DNA of 64,000 nt from Harmothoe impar. Its lineage: Eukaryota; Annelida; Polychaeta; Phyllodocida; Polynoidae. The position numbers and the translations under genes were made by a program. This document shows positions 50,401 to 57,508 of this stretch, in pieces. The DNA lies in the NCBI GenBank assembly GCA_947462335.1, contig OX381710.1, forward strand, positions 64,413,303-64,477,302, in the 5' to 3' direction. Below the pieces are notes generated by a model, which did no database searches, was not told the origin of the DNA, and saw only the letters and a list, made by a program, of their open reading frames with translations. The stretch's first letter is position 1. Each line of letters starts with the position of its first letter.

Positions 50401-50448
50401 GACAATGGGTTAGAGAGACAAGAAAAGAATGGTGGGGTCCACGGATGA
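38300..50448 (+). CDS. SLC5-family sodium/solute symporter, SMCT/SMVT-like (16 coding exons, about 591 aa)
   Basis: Exons: 38300-38429, 39112-39320, 39915-39983, 40343-40394, 41835-41902, 42754-42834, 43334-43404, 43587-43727, 47340-47475, 47748-47833, 48002-48114, 48548-48618, 48823-48909, 49380-49591, 49845-49945, 50300-50448. The sum is 1776 bases with all phases matched. The protein is a many-pass membrane protein of SLC5 size. Family landmarks: DYVVL in TM1, PVALSLSVSYVSGISMLGLP after it, GGIKAVIWTDALQAGI, FWTMMLLQWPMW...NQLAVQRY, GLPGLFFAGVFAAALRSNISS, and a C-terminal TM before a basic tail. Within SLC5 the pattern is nearest SLC5A5/6/8/12 (iodide, multivitamin, monocarboxylate carriers). 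Substrate cannot be read off. Start: the ATG in DYVVL frame, directly after a CTGTACCAG acceptor, so an upstream noncoding exon is likely. An in-frame ATG at 38270 lies in the presumed intron. Confidence 0.9.
39112..39320 (+). CDS. SLC5 exon 2: TM2-TM3
   Basis: After ATATTTCAG it encodes NKRLSLLPVALSLSVSYVSG and onward, through FGIHMILFFVG to SSINQ. A GT at 39214 is bypassed, because reading on gives an ungapped SLC5 match. Phase 1 to phase 0. Confidence 0.85.
39915..39983 (+). CDS. SLC5 exon 3
   Basis: 23 codons, YLFIRFSSKTVKYAGLVLQ..., the conserved YLxxRF segment after TM3. Acceptor TTTGTTTCTAG, donor CAGT|GTAAGG. Confidence 0.87.
40343..40394 (+). CDS. SLC5 exon 4
   Basis: LFINAIVIVGPAMFMET, a transmembrane segment. 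Phase 0 to phase 1. Acceptor TTTTACCTTCAG. Confidence 0.87.
40504..41655. mobile_element. Inverted-repeat element with ACGT-rich arms in SLC5 intron 4
   Basis: The left end CCCTGTAAACACACTGCGTA matches the reverse complement of the right end (GTTACATAGCT... GTGTTTACAGGG reads inverted). The arms share ACGTAGAAAAACGTA and CGTTCAATGAACG words. It contains the smaller MITE at 41230-41451. Confidence 0.75.
41230..41451. mobile_element. MITE, ends CCGTAAATTCTCGCGTA
   Basis: Left CCGTAAATTCTCGCGTA and right TACGCGAGAATTTACGG are exact inverses, with TA on each side. The interior repeats GCGGCTTATACGCGAG. 222 bases. Confidence 0.9.
41835..41902 (+). CDS. SLC5 exon 5
   Basis: SDLPVWASIILMGAVSTLYT, transmembrane. 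Phase 1 to phase 0. Acceptor TTTTCCTGCAG. Confidence 0.87.
42162..42399. mobile_element. Foldback MITE with near-complete arms
   Basis: Starts CACACAGAAAAGTAAAAGAG and ends with TACTTCTTCTCTCTGTG. Inner arms pair AGGTAACTCTCCCC with GGGGAGAGTTACCT and TAAAGTGACTCC with GGAGTCACTTTA. TA flanks. Confidence 0.8.
42754..42834 (+). CDS. SLC5 exon 6
   Basis: 27 codons, GGIKAVIWTDALQAGIIYTG..., the most conserved loop-TM segment of the family (GG.KAV.WTD..Q). Confidence 0.9.
43334..43404 (+). CDS. SLC5 exon 7
   Basis: GTIRTGSVSRTWDLYSESGL, the extracellular loop region. Phase 0 to phase 2. Confidence 0.8.
43587..43727 (+). CDS. SLC5 exon 8
   Basis: FIPSPLKRADFWTMMLLQWP, then NYGTNQLAVQRYTS, the conserved FWT...NQ..VQRY stretch. 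Phase 2 to phase 2. Confidence 0.9.
43943..45828 (-). pseudogene. Gag-like protein with one homopolymer frameshift, about 628 codons
   Basis: The N-terminal part starts at ATG 45828 in a strong context (AAGATGG) with a CXXC...CXXC zinc-ribbon-like pair (CVAC, CTHC). Its frame closes at 45556. The downstream part (to 43943) is open in another frame, and the switch falls at a run of nine C (minus strand, near 45629-45637). So it is either a one-base length change or an assembly slip. The second part has a charged coiled-coil-like stretch, long Gln/His/Pro-rich low complexity, and a helical C-terminal core with YLNHMRY and LALYDQKVV that resembles the core of the ORF at 6648-7811. No polymerase, integrase or recombinase follows. 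The stop codon itself lies in the flanking direct repeat. Confidence 0.65.
43953..45998 (-). mobile_element. 2,046-bp gag-carrying insertion with 18-bp target duplication
   Basis: ATTAAGTTTTACTTTGAT occurs at 43935-43952 and at 45999-46016, exactly bracketing the insertion in SLC5 intron 8. The length of the duplication is typical of LINE-type target-primed insertion, but no poly(A)/(T) tail or terminal repeat is present. Confidence 0.8.
46309..46528. mobile_element. MITE, ends CCGTAAAACCTTGGCTATAA
   Basis: The right end TTATAGCCGAAGTTTTACGG mirrors the left, with TA on both sides. The interior repeats TTCGGCTTATA. 220 bases. It shares the first seven bases CCGTAAA and a GGCTTATA theme with 41230-41451. 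Confidence 0.88.
47340..47475 (+). CDS. SLC5 exon 9
   Basis: CMLLQIPCGSLFTISAFLMG, then ECDPMAAGYIHGVNQ: a TM and the C-D-P loop typical of the branch. Phase 2 to phase 0. Confidence 0.88.
47748..47833 (+). CDS. SLC5 exon 10, GC donor
   Basis: IIPYMVMGVMTLPGLPGLFF, then AGVFAAALR. The 5' splice site is AG|GCAAGT, the textbook GC-AG donor. Phase 0 to phase 2 fits exon 11 only at this point. Confidence 0.88.
48002..48114 (+). CDS. SLC5 exon 11
   Basis: SNISSFLVAAAYMLWEDLLK, then the cytosolic loop to IIKSLG. Matches the SS.NALA...EDL region of the family. Confidence 0.88.
48548..48618 (+). CDS. SLC5 exon 12
   Basis: ILCGALSTGATFLLIKFGGT, transmembrane. Phase 1 to phase 0. Confidence 0.87.
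48823..48909 (+). CDS. SLC5 exon 13
   Basis: 29 codons, MTYSIITSISAPIGVIFTLA..., the conserved S.S...G...G.F.L segment in diverged form. Confidence 0.87.
49380..49591 (+). CDS. SLC5 exon 14: long extracellular loop
   Basis: AALTSALLAFILISWISQGA, then a Thr/Ser/Asn-rich loop with several N-glycosylation sequons (NTT, NDT, NAT). Phase 0 to phase 2. Confidence 0.87.
49845..49945 (+). CDS. SLC5 exon 15: last TM
   Basis: EIMYNISHLWYSAIGFTIGI, then ISGILLSLIPG, the S..WY...G segment and final membrane helix. Confidence 0.87.
50300..50448 (+). CDS. SLC5 exon 16: cytosolic tail and stop
   Basis: FRNKEKIDERYIFPCLRHVF, then a basic tail ending GGVHG and TGA at 50446-50448. No PDZ-binding-type T-X-L ending is seen. 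Confidence 0.85.
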
Positions 50449-50489
50449 ATTCAAGGGAGTGGAAATAAATAGGGGAGGCCAAGGATGTA

Positions 50490-51000
50490 CTGAGAGAGCG
50501 GAAATGAATGCAAGACTGGAGGGACTGGAAATGATGTGGTGGAACTGGAAATGAACTGGAGGGACTGGAAATGAACTGGAGGGACTGGAAAGGAACTGGT
50601 GGGACTGGAAATGAATGATGGAGGCCAGAGATGAACTGGAGAGACTTGAAATTAATAGGAGGACTGGAAATGAACTAGAGAATCTGAAAATGAACTGAAG
50701 GGATCAGAAATGAATTGATGTTACTGGAGGGATTGGGAATAAACGGGGGGAATGGAAATAAACATGAGGGAATGGCAGTGAACTGGAGAGATCAAATACA
50801 CTAGAGGGACAAGAAATGGATTGACTGAAAATGAACTGCATAGACTAAAAATGACTAAAAGGAACTTACAAATTATCAACAGAAACAGCATGAAATAAAG
50901 CTTAACTGAGAGGGAGCAGTGGACTGGGAATAAAATCGGAGGGAATGGAAATAGAACTGGTGGAACTGGAAAATCAACTGGGGGGACCAGAGATGAAATA
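50490..51000. repeat. Purine-rich minisatellite after the SLC5 stop
   Basis: About 20 degenerate copies of GGACTGGAAATGAACTGGAG, probably transcribed in the SLC5 3' UTR. No coding content. Confidence 0.75.
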
Positions 51001-52146
51001 GAGAAAGTAGATGGTCATATTTTAACCAAAAAAGGGGGAAGAGATACTTGCTCAAAGTGCTTAATGAAGCATTTTTATATATGACTATTATATGATGGTG
51101 GTAAGTGTTTATTACGTTAATCAACAGGTGGCAATTTTTATGGGTACATGTGACAAAATCGGCCGATGATATTCGCACGAGGAGCTCGTGCGAATAACGG
51201 CCGCTATTTGCACGAGGAGCTCGTGCGAATAGCGCCCATTATTCGCACGAGGAACCGGCGAGAGAGGCGAAGATGAGAGAGGCGACCTACACGAGGAATG
51301 GCGAGAGAGGCGACCTACACGAGGAATGGCGAGAGAGTCGATCTACACGAGGAATGGCGAGAGAGGCGACCTAGACAAAGGGTTGTACTTTTCGGCCCAG
51401 TCCTGCTGCTGCTCCTACCTCGGTGATCCTGCGTCTCTCTCCGTTCCACCCTCTGGGGGAACATAGGAGATAGACGCATTGGTATACAACTCCGGGTCCT
51501 ACTCCCTCTGAGGAGTCTGGCTCATATGGAGTTTACCGGGATAGGAGAGAGCCTTGGACATTGAGGAATTATTGATTAGACCATGAGCGTATCACTCCTG
51601 TATGTTCATACATCACATGTTGTTGGAAGGCATATTTGAATATCACTATCCGTCTGTATGATTACGAGCCGTATGTCAGAATGAATAAAGAGTAATTTCT
51701 AACAACCTATTTTCGAATCTGGAGTTTTTCATGGCTCATGCCTATCTTAGAATAGCCAACAGCTACATAAGTATCAAACCTTCTCTGTAATTCGATTGAA
51801 ACAAAATATAATTGTACATACTTTTATATTTTTCGTGATTGCAGAATAAAAACTTTGCAAATTAAAAAATTGAAATTGATGTCGCATGTCGATTTCTTTC
51901 CATCTTGACAGAGCTATGCATGAATGCAAACACTAATTGAACACTAACATTTTCCAAATTCTGATGGGGAAGTTCATGGGTATTCAGGTCGCCTCTCTTG
52001 TTGTCATGTCGCCTCTCTCGTTGTCATGTCACCTCTCTCGTCGTCACGTCGCCTCTCTCGTCGTCACGTCGCCTCTCTCGTCGTCACGTAGCCTCTCTCG
52101 TCGTCACATAGCCTCTCTCGTCGTCAAATCATCATAAAAAAGGTCT

Positions 52147-52210
52147 CCCCTGAGGATTGAACCCTGGCCCGTGGCATGGGAGACAAGCATGCTTACCACT
52201 ACACTATAGA
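52147..52210 (-). repeat. tRNA-like segment with CTCCCAT loop
   Basis: Minus strand: TAGTGTAGTGGTAAGCATG, CTCCCAT in the anticodon-loop position, then GGGTTCAATCC. It is tRNA-Gly(CCC)-like in the middle, but the acceptor ends do not pair. Confidence 0.5.
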
Positions 52211-52350
52211 ATCACTTTCTGCCATGTACAAAAATTATGTACATTATATCCTAGTACATGTCACCTGTCGTACATGTCCCCTCTCTTGTCGGCATGTCCC
52301 CTCTCTCGTCGTCATGTCCCCTCTCTCGTCGTAACATCATTAAAACAAAT

Positions 52351-52417
52351 CCTTACAGGGAATCGAACCCTGGCCAGAGACATGGGAGACGGACATGCTG
52401 ACCATTACACCATGCTT
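52351..52417 (-). repeat. Second tRNA-like segment with CTCCCAT loop
   Basis: Minus strand: ATGGTGTAATGGTCAGCATG, CTCCCAT, then GGGTTCGATTCC. A diverged sister of the segment at 52147-52210, within the same element. Confidence 0.5.
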
Positions 52418-52710
52418 TTACTTGCTGAGATGCATAAGAAAAGTTCATGTTATCCTCATGCATGTCCCCTCTCTCGTCTGGTCGCCTATCTCGCTATTTC
52501 CTCTGGGGTCGCCTATCTCGCCGTTGGCTAGTGCCGTCGACTATCTCGCCGTTGGCTAGTGCCGTCGCCTATCTCGCCGGTGGCTAGTGCCGTCGCCTAT
52601 CTCGCCGTTTCCTCGTGCGAATAGCGGCCCTTATACGCACGAGTTCCTCGTGCGAATATCGCTGGCGGACAAGGCCAGGGCGAGAACATACATGTAACAT
52701 TAACCAAAGG

Positions 52711-52887
52711 ACTGCTCAGCCAATCACTGCCGCTGAAGAAACTGTAATTTCCATGTTCAATAAAAATGAGAAGGAACTAATCAAATTAATGTCACTTGAA
52801 ACAATAAGCTTTCTGAAAAAGAGAGATATGATTCCTCATACTGTCCGGGATTTCCTGAGATTCATAGGGCTGTTCAGAGAAAAATAA
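52711..52887 (+). CDS. Possible exon, weakly CARD-like
   Basis: After GGACTGCTCAG the frame encodes about 58 residues (ITAAEETVISMFNKNEKELI ... RDMIPHTVRDFLRF) and ends at TAA. Composition is protein-like, and the helix pattern resembles the start of a death-fold (CARD) domain. It lies just outside the CACGAGG element. No partner exon was found, so this may be a gene remnant. Confidence 0.25.
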   Translation, partial: TAQPITAAEETVISMFNKNEKELIKLMSLETISFLKKRDMIPHTVRDFLRFIGLFREK

Positions 52888-53194
52888 CGAAAGAACGTTT
52901 TTGTTCCATTCCCAATCCATCCCTTGCAACCACCCTTTAAATCCAAAGAATGTTAATGGGGCATGATGTACAATCATAATAGTGTATGATATGTAATTCT
53001 TAGACAAGAAATCTCCAATTATATATCATTCAATGTGTGGTGTCTGTCTGGAAAGAGTAGGGTAGATAGTATCCTTAGATATTGATAAACACAGATCCAT
53101 TCAAAATGTTGTGAGGTGAAGTGTAAAGGTGAGGCTCCACTACGCGATTTTATTCACAAATCGGTGCAATTCTCACGAATCTGACTCAGTTATG

Positions 53195-53915
53195 TAGAAT
53201 AGCAATTAAGTATACCTTAAGCAGGGAGTTTATATAGACCCTGCCATAGGTTTATGTTTACAAACAATGTTTATGTTTATAAACAAGTGGAAAATAGAAT
53301 TGCTAAGGCTATACAACACGATTCAGATCCTGATTTGTGTCCCGATTTTGTATCTCAGGTCGATTTTGATTCTCGATCTCATATCAAACCAGTTTGATTC
53401 TCATTGGCATGATCTGTAAACCGATTTATGCACAATTTACACAGGAAATGAATGGCTTAATCGGCCATATAGATTTCTGTAGGCCTTGTTTATGCCTAAA
53501 CAAACTATATAGACCTGTATGATCGGCTCCTGAGAATTACCCAAAAAATCGGGTAGTGGAGCCCCAGCATTATGCTGGGACTCCACTACCCGATTTTACA
53601 GGTCTATATAGTTTGTTTATGCATAAACAAGGCCTACAGAAATCATATGGCCGATTAAGCTATTCATTTCCTGTATAAATTGTGCATAAATTGTCCTGCA
53701 GATCAGGTTTGATTTGAGATCAGGAGCCAAAATCGGCCTCAGATGCAAAATCAGGACCAGAATCGGGGCACAGATCACCTTAACATAGCCTTGGAAATTC
53801 TATTTTGCACTTGATCATGGAGTATTTATAACAAAAACATAATATTATTTATAAACATAAACCTTTGGTAGGGTCTGGAGAACCTCCCTGTCTAAGGTAT
53901 GCAAGTATTTGATTC
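53195..53915. repeat. Large head-to-head inverted repeat, arms about 350 bp
   Basis: Symmetric about 53571-53573 (GGGGCTCCACTACCCGAT-type ends on each side). Paired landmarks: TATATAGTTTGTTTA, AACAAGGCCTACAGAAAT, GCCGATTAAGC and CCTTAG/TTAGACAGGGAG. Similar ends near 53130 and 54415 suggest two copies of one element joined end to end. Confidence 0.8.
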
Positions 53916-54750
53916 TTTCACTCTAGAACTATTGCAACTTAAGACATGACGGTACAATCTAATCATTCATAAATGTACATACTATAACCTGAATAGCCTC
54001 TAAATTCTCCTCACTGATATCTGTCACTGTCTCATGAAAGTGATACCGGTGCAAATGGTGATGTATTTGACCGGGTGAAGTTTTTGACTGGTCGACATAT
54101 TCGATTGCCCCAATTTTGAAGTTATCCTTGTCCTTGATACATAGTTGTATAGTGTTACATTAGATTGATGTCACTGTCTTTGAGTTGAAGCCCAAGTGCT
54201 GGTCAAATGCACCGGTCAAATATGTCACCATTTGCACCTGCATCACTTTTTGTGAAACAAATTTATGCGGAAAGCAAAATATGGTGACCATGAAAAAAAC
54301 GGTGAAAGTCTGGCATTAATTTGTGCCAGTGATTCCCAGTAATTTTATGGGATCATTTTTACAGTGTTGGTTTGAGCCCGATTTGTGAGCATAGCACCGA
54401 TTTGAGGACAAAATCTAGTGGAGGCACAGCTTAAGAATCAAGAGGTTGGTGCATAGAGATAATGATAGGCAGCACAAGCTGCCACTGCTACAGGTCTATC
54501 ACACTTCCCCCCCCCCCCAAAAAAAGAAAGTGACCTTGCCTACAGCCCATCCCCTAGTGTATTATGTTAAAGAAATGTTGCTGATCCAAACACATACATA
54601 TTTAGAACATTAGTTCCGACGCTTACACATCACCTTGGCTGTACTTTGATATGCAAAAACAAACTCTGTGACCTTACCACAATCCCCTTGGATGAAAAAA
54701 CAACAACCATTAATACTTCATATAAAAGATTGATTCATCAATATCTATAG
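53916..54750. other. Noncoding stretch upstream of gene 3 exons
   Basis: Holds CACTTTC/GTGATAC...GGTGCAAATGGTGA and CACCATTTGCACC, an inverted pair near 54050 and 54230, and a short C run at 54509. Nothing coding was recognised. Confidence 0.4.
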
Positions 54751-54892
54751 AATACAGTACCAGACGGAATAGATACACAGTTTGGTGTGACCATACCAGA
54801 CATAAGACCTAGTGCATTGCTTCATAAGCTAACCAAGCTGGATGCAGGACCGAGGAAAATAACGTGTTTCAAACATGTTCATGTCACGCAAG
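54751..54892 (+). CDS. Possible exon of gene 3
   Basis: Open from an acceptor ATCTATAG to a CAAG|GTAGTC donor (VPDGIDTQFGVTIPDIRP ... KITCFKHVHVTQ). Its exit phase (1) does not fit the EGF exon at 55056 (phase 0), so either the boundary or the exon is wrong. Confidence 0.3.
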
Positions 54893-55055
54893 GTAGTCCT
54901 GTTGTTTGTATTCTACATCAGAGGTATGTTGCTCATATTACTTTGTTTAAAACCATATGTGACAGGTCATAATAGACTGTACATGCTGAAATTGTGGAAT
55001 ATTACAATAAATGTAAGAAATATGATATTCATGGCATTATCATAACCGTTGACAG

Positions 55056-55831
55056 ATGGCATTGTGTGACTCCTGTACAAGCGCCCCGTGCTGGTTTGGA
55101 GGAACGTGTCAAGTTACAGGAGCAGCGTACGAGTGTCTCTGTACTGAGGGGTATTATGGGCCTAACTGTCAGTATGGTAAGTGGCCATACAGTGTTTATA
55201 AAGCAACATAAAGCTATTAAAAGAGACAAACTCTAGACACTATACTACCTTGATCACCTACTTCCTACTTCTACTTATTGAATTAGAAAATGTTTGTGAA
55301 ATGTCTGATATTGTATTGACATTTTCTGTCTTACTAGATTCCTCATGCTTCCCAGATTTATTTCTGAGGCACCTTAATTTTTACCCTGGTGCAAACATGA
55401 ATATATTCATTGATGTCGTCACTGATTGCCCTGGGAACCTGGAGTCAGTGTCTCTCTATGCTGACTATGCCGGTACAATGTTGGTTGACTTTTGGGAAAA
55501 TACAGCCTCTTCAACCTACATCCTCAGAGAGTCCTTTGAGTTAGTCATCCCTACCACTGGCCTCCAAAGTTTCATTGCTGTACCAGCAGGAAAGCTCTAT
55601 GTTGAAACAGGTCTGACGCTGGGCAACCATTTCACTAGTTCAGGAGATGGTGTGGTCTCATATGCTCATACTGGTCAAGCAGAACCATCAGGATACTCTG
55701 ATACAGAACTGTCACGGTATGTAAACTTTGCGACGTACCATGCTAGTCTGCCTGTTGGTACAGTTATGACACAGCGTTTACATTCAGCAAAACGCCTACC
55801 TGCACTACGTCTACATATAGTTCCCAGTTAG
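55056..55831 (+). CDS. 3' end of a third host gene: EGF-like exon plus terminal exon
   Basis: Exon 55056-55176 encodes an EGF-like module: CDSCTSAPCWFGGTCQV, then YECLCTEGYYGPNC, with six well-spaced cysteines plus one extra. Donor TATG|GTAAGT leaves phase 1, which fits exon 55338-55831 opened by TTACTAG. That exon encodes about 164 residues (DSSCFPDLF ... LHIVPS) ending at TAG, with a beta-rich look and no family I can name. An extracellular protein is likely. The 5' part of the gene is not resolved. Confidence 0.6.
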
Positions 55832-56187
55832 TTCTGCTAAACCTGCTAGTAGTATAATATGTATCGGAACGGGACTGTGCTTAAGTACTGTTTATTACTC
55901 AATCGACATGCAGCTAATCAGAGGCCTCCATTTGGTCACGTGACCGGAAGTGACCTACTTAGGGGATTAGTGGTGACGTCACGTGACCTAGTTAGCCAAT
56001 CAGAGGCCGCCATTTGGTCACGTGACCGGAAGTGACGTCATATGACCTACTTATGGACCGGAAGTGACGTCATATGACCTACTTAGGGGACCGGAAGTGA
56101 CGTCATATGACCTAATTTAGGATCACGTGACCAGAAGTGACCTGATGAGTCACGTGACCGGAAGTGACGTCACATGACCTAATGGCC

Positions 56188-56266
56188 AACCGGAAGGGGA
56201 GGGGGGGAGGGGGGGAGGGGGGGAGGGGGGGAGGGGGGGAGGGGGGAGGGGGGGAGGGGGGGGCAC
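56188..56266. repeat. (GGGGGGA)n tract
   Basis: About ten G6-8A units, a strong candidate for G-quadruplex formation, inside the motif array. Confidence 0.9.
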
Positions 56267-56320
56267 TCTAAGGGGCGTTTGTCTCTTTTAAGAAAAAAAG
56301 AAAGAAAAGAATTTAATCGA

Positions 56321-56360
56321 GAGACACACTTCTTCCTCTCGAGAGGAAGAAGTGTGTCTC
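56321..56360. repeat. Perfect 40-bp palindrome
   Basis: GAGACACACTTCTTCCTCTC followed at once by its exact reverse complement, centred on CTCGAG with no loop. It lies between the G-rich tract and the rest of the motif array. Confidence 0.95.
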
Positions 56361-57060
56361 TTAATTTTTTTGTTTAGGAAGTGATGGTCAAGTCACTTCA
56401 CGTGACCGGAAGTGACTTGATGAGGCACGTGACTAGAAGTGACGACGTCACATGCTCTAATGAAGCGATCAGCCGCGACCGGCGGCGGCGGCGGTGGCAG
56501 CGGCGGTGGTGCTGGTGGTGGTGGTAGTAGACGTTACTGTGGTCAGAGGTGATATGGTTTTTTTCTAACAGAAATCAGAGCTTTTATACAGAAGGAGTTT
56601 AATCCTATTTCCAACAGCACCCAGCTGTCTAGCAGCTGCTCCGCTCCTTAAGAGCTTCTTAAGAGCTTAGATGACGAGGAGTATGTCATCGCCATCTGTG
56701 GAGGCCAGCTGAAAATGTCGCTTTTTTCTTTATCCATAGCTTTACCTCCTACCCCCTACCTGAGGACGACTCTCTCCCCCTTTGGCATTCATTGTAACAA
56801 ACGTCAGAGGTCAGGTGAAAATCGGATTTTCATGCACAGCCTTAGTCAGCTGTCACCCCTATTGAACTAGCCGGCCGCTGCCGGCCAGTCTACTCACCAC
56901 ACCACGGCAGGAGGCGGTGATTTTTTTTGTTTTACACTTAAGTCGCTCACCACATGCACACGACTCTACTCACAGACAGACACACCCGTCTTAGGGGGTC
57001 CTGCTTCACGCCACACGCCTCCTGTAGTTTTTTTGTATACACACTCTAAGCTCATGCCTG

Positions 57061-57430
57061 CTTAATCCTTTATACAGCTAATGCTCGTTGAATTAGCACA
57101 GTCGGTACACCGCCCGCTCATGTCAGTCGATCTCTCAAAAGGGGGGAAAGGGATCCAGCTGAAAACGTCATGCATTATGACTTTTGTTTCTCTTTGTGAA
57201 TGTCCGCCGGTCAGCCGGCGGCAGCAACCGCTTAATCCTTTATACAGCTAACGCGCGTTGAATTGCTGAACAAAGCAGTAAGTAGCTTAGCTCATGTCAG
57301 TCGATCTCTCAAAGGGGGGGAAAGGGTTCCAGCTGAAAACGTCATGCTTTATGTCTTTTGTTTATCTTTGTGAATGGCCGCCGGTGAGCCGGCGGCAGCT
57401 GAACAGAGCCGTAAGTAGCTTAGCTCTAGA
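57061..57430. promoter_or_regulatory. Tandemly duplicated promoter-proximal region
   Basis: Two imperfect copies (about 57061-57230 and 57231-57430) of a unit with TTAATCCTTTATACAGCTAA, GTCAGTCGATCTCTCAAA, CCAGCTGAAAACGTCATGC and a GC hairpin (CCGCCGG...CCGGCGG). Fainter copies lie near 56700 and 56820. Confidence 0.6.
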
Positions 57431-57442
57431 AGCGAGAAGGTG

Positions 57443-57450
57443 TATATAAG
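57443..57450 (+). promoter_or_regulatory. TATA box of the Death-domain gene
   Basis: TATATAAG in TGTATATAAGGGG, 59 bases upstream of the ATG at 57509. Confidence 0.7.
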
Positions 57451-57508
57451 GGGGCTGGAAACATCCATTCACTCACTCAGTCTTTTGCTGCTCTCTACCG
57501 TCACCACC

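Larger units (their letters stand above)
51163..52663. mobile_element. 1.5-kb inverted-repeat element with CACGAGG ends and internal minisatellites
   Basis: The left end GATATTCGCACGAGGAGCTC is mirrored at the right by CTCGTGCGAATATCG. Subterminal arrays are GGCGAGAGAGGCGACCTACA on the left and GCCGTTGGCTAGTGCCGTCG on the right, with a central CTCTCTCGTCGTCATGTCGC array at 51985-52130. Two minus-strand tRNA-like segments lie inside. No transposase. Confidence 0.72.
55930..56456. promoter_or_regulatory. Array of ETS/CRE/E-box-like motifs
   Basis: About eight repeats of (G)ACCGGAAGTGACGTCA or close variants, interspersed with TCACGTGACC. Each unit carries an ETS-like CCGGAAGT fused to a CRE-like TGACGTCA, and many have a CACGTG E-box. 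It could be an enhancer for the TATA-driven gene at 57443, or simply a satellite. Position and motif content favour regulation, but this is inference. Confidence 0.5.

Noticed and set aside
51985..52130. Regular CTCTCTCGTCGTCA repeats resembling a CRISPR array
   Set aside because: Unit of about 20 bases without unique spacers, in a eukaryotic transposon. It is a minisatellite.
52147..52417. Two tRNA-Gly(CCC)-like segments as tRNA genes
   Set aside because: Central arms look right, but the acceptor stems do not pair and both lie inside an inverted-repeat element.
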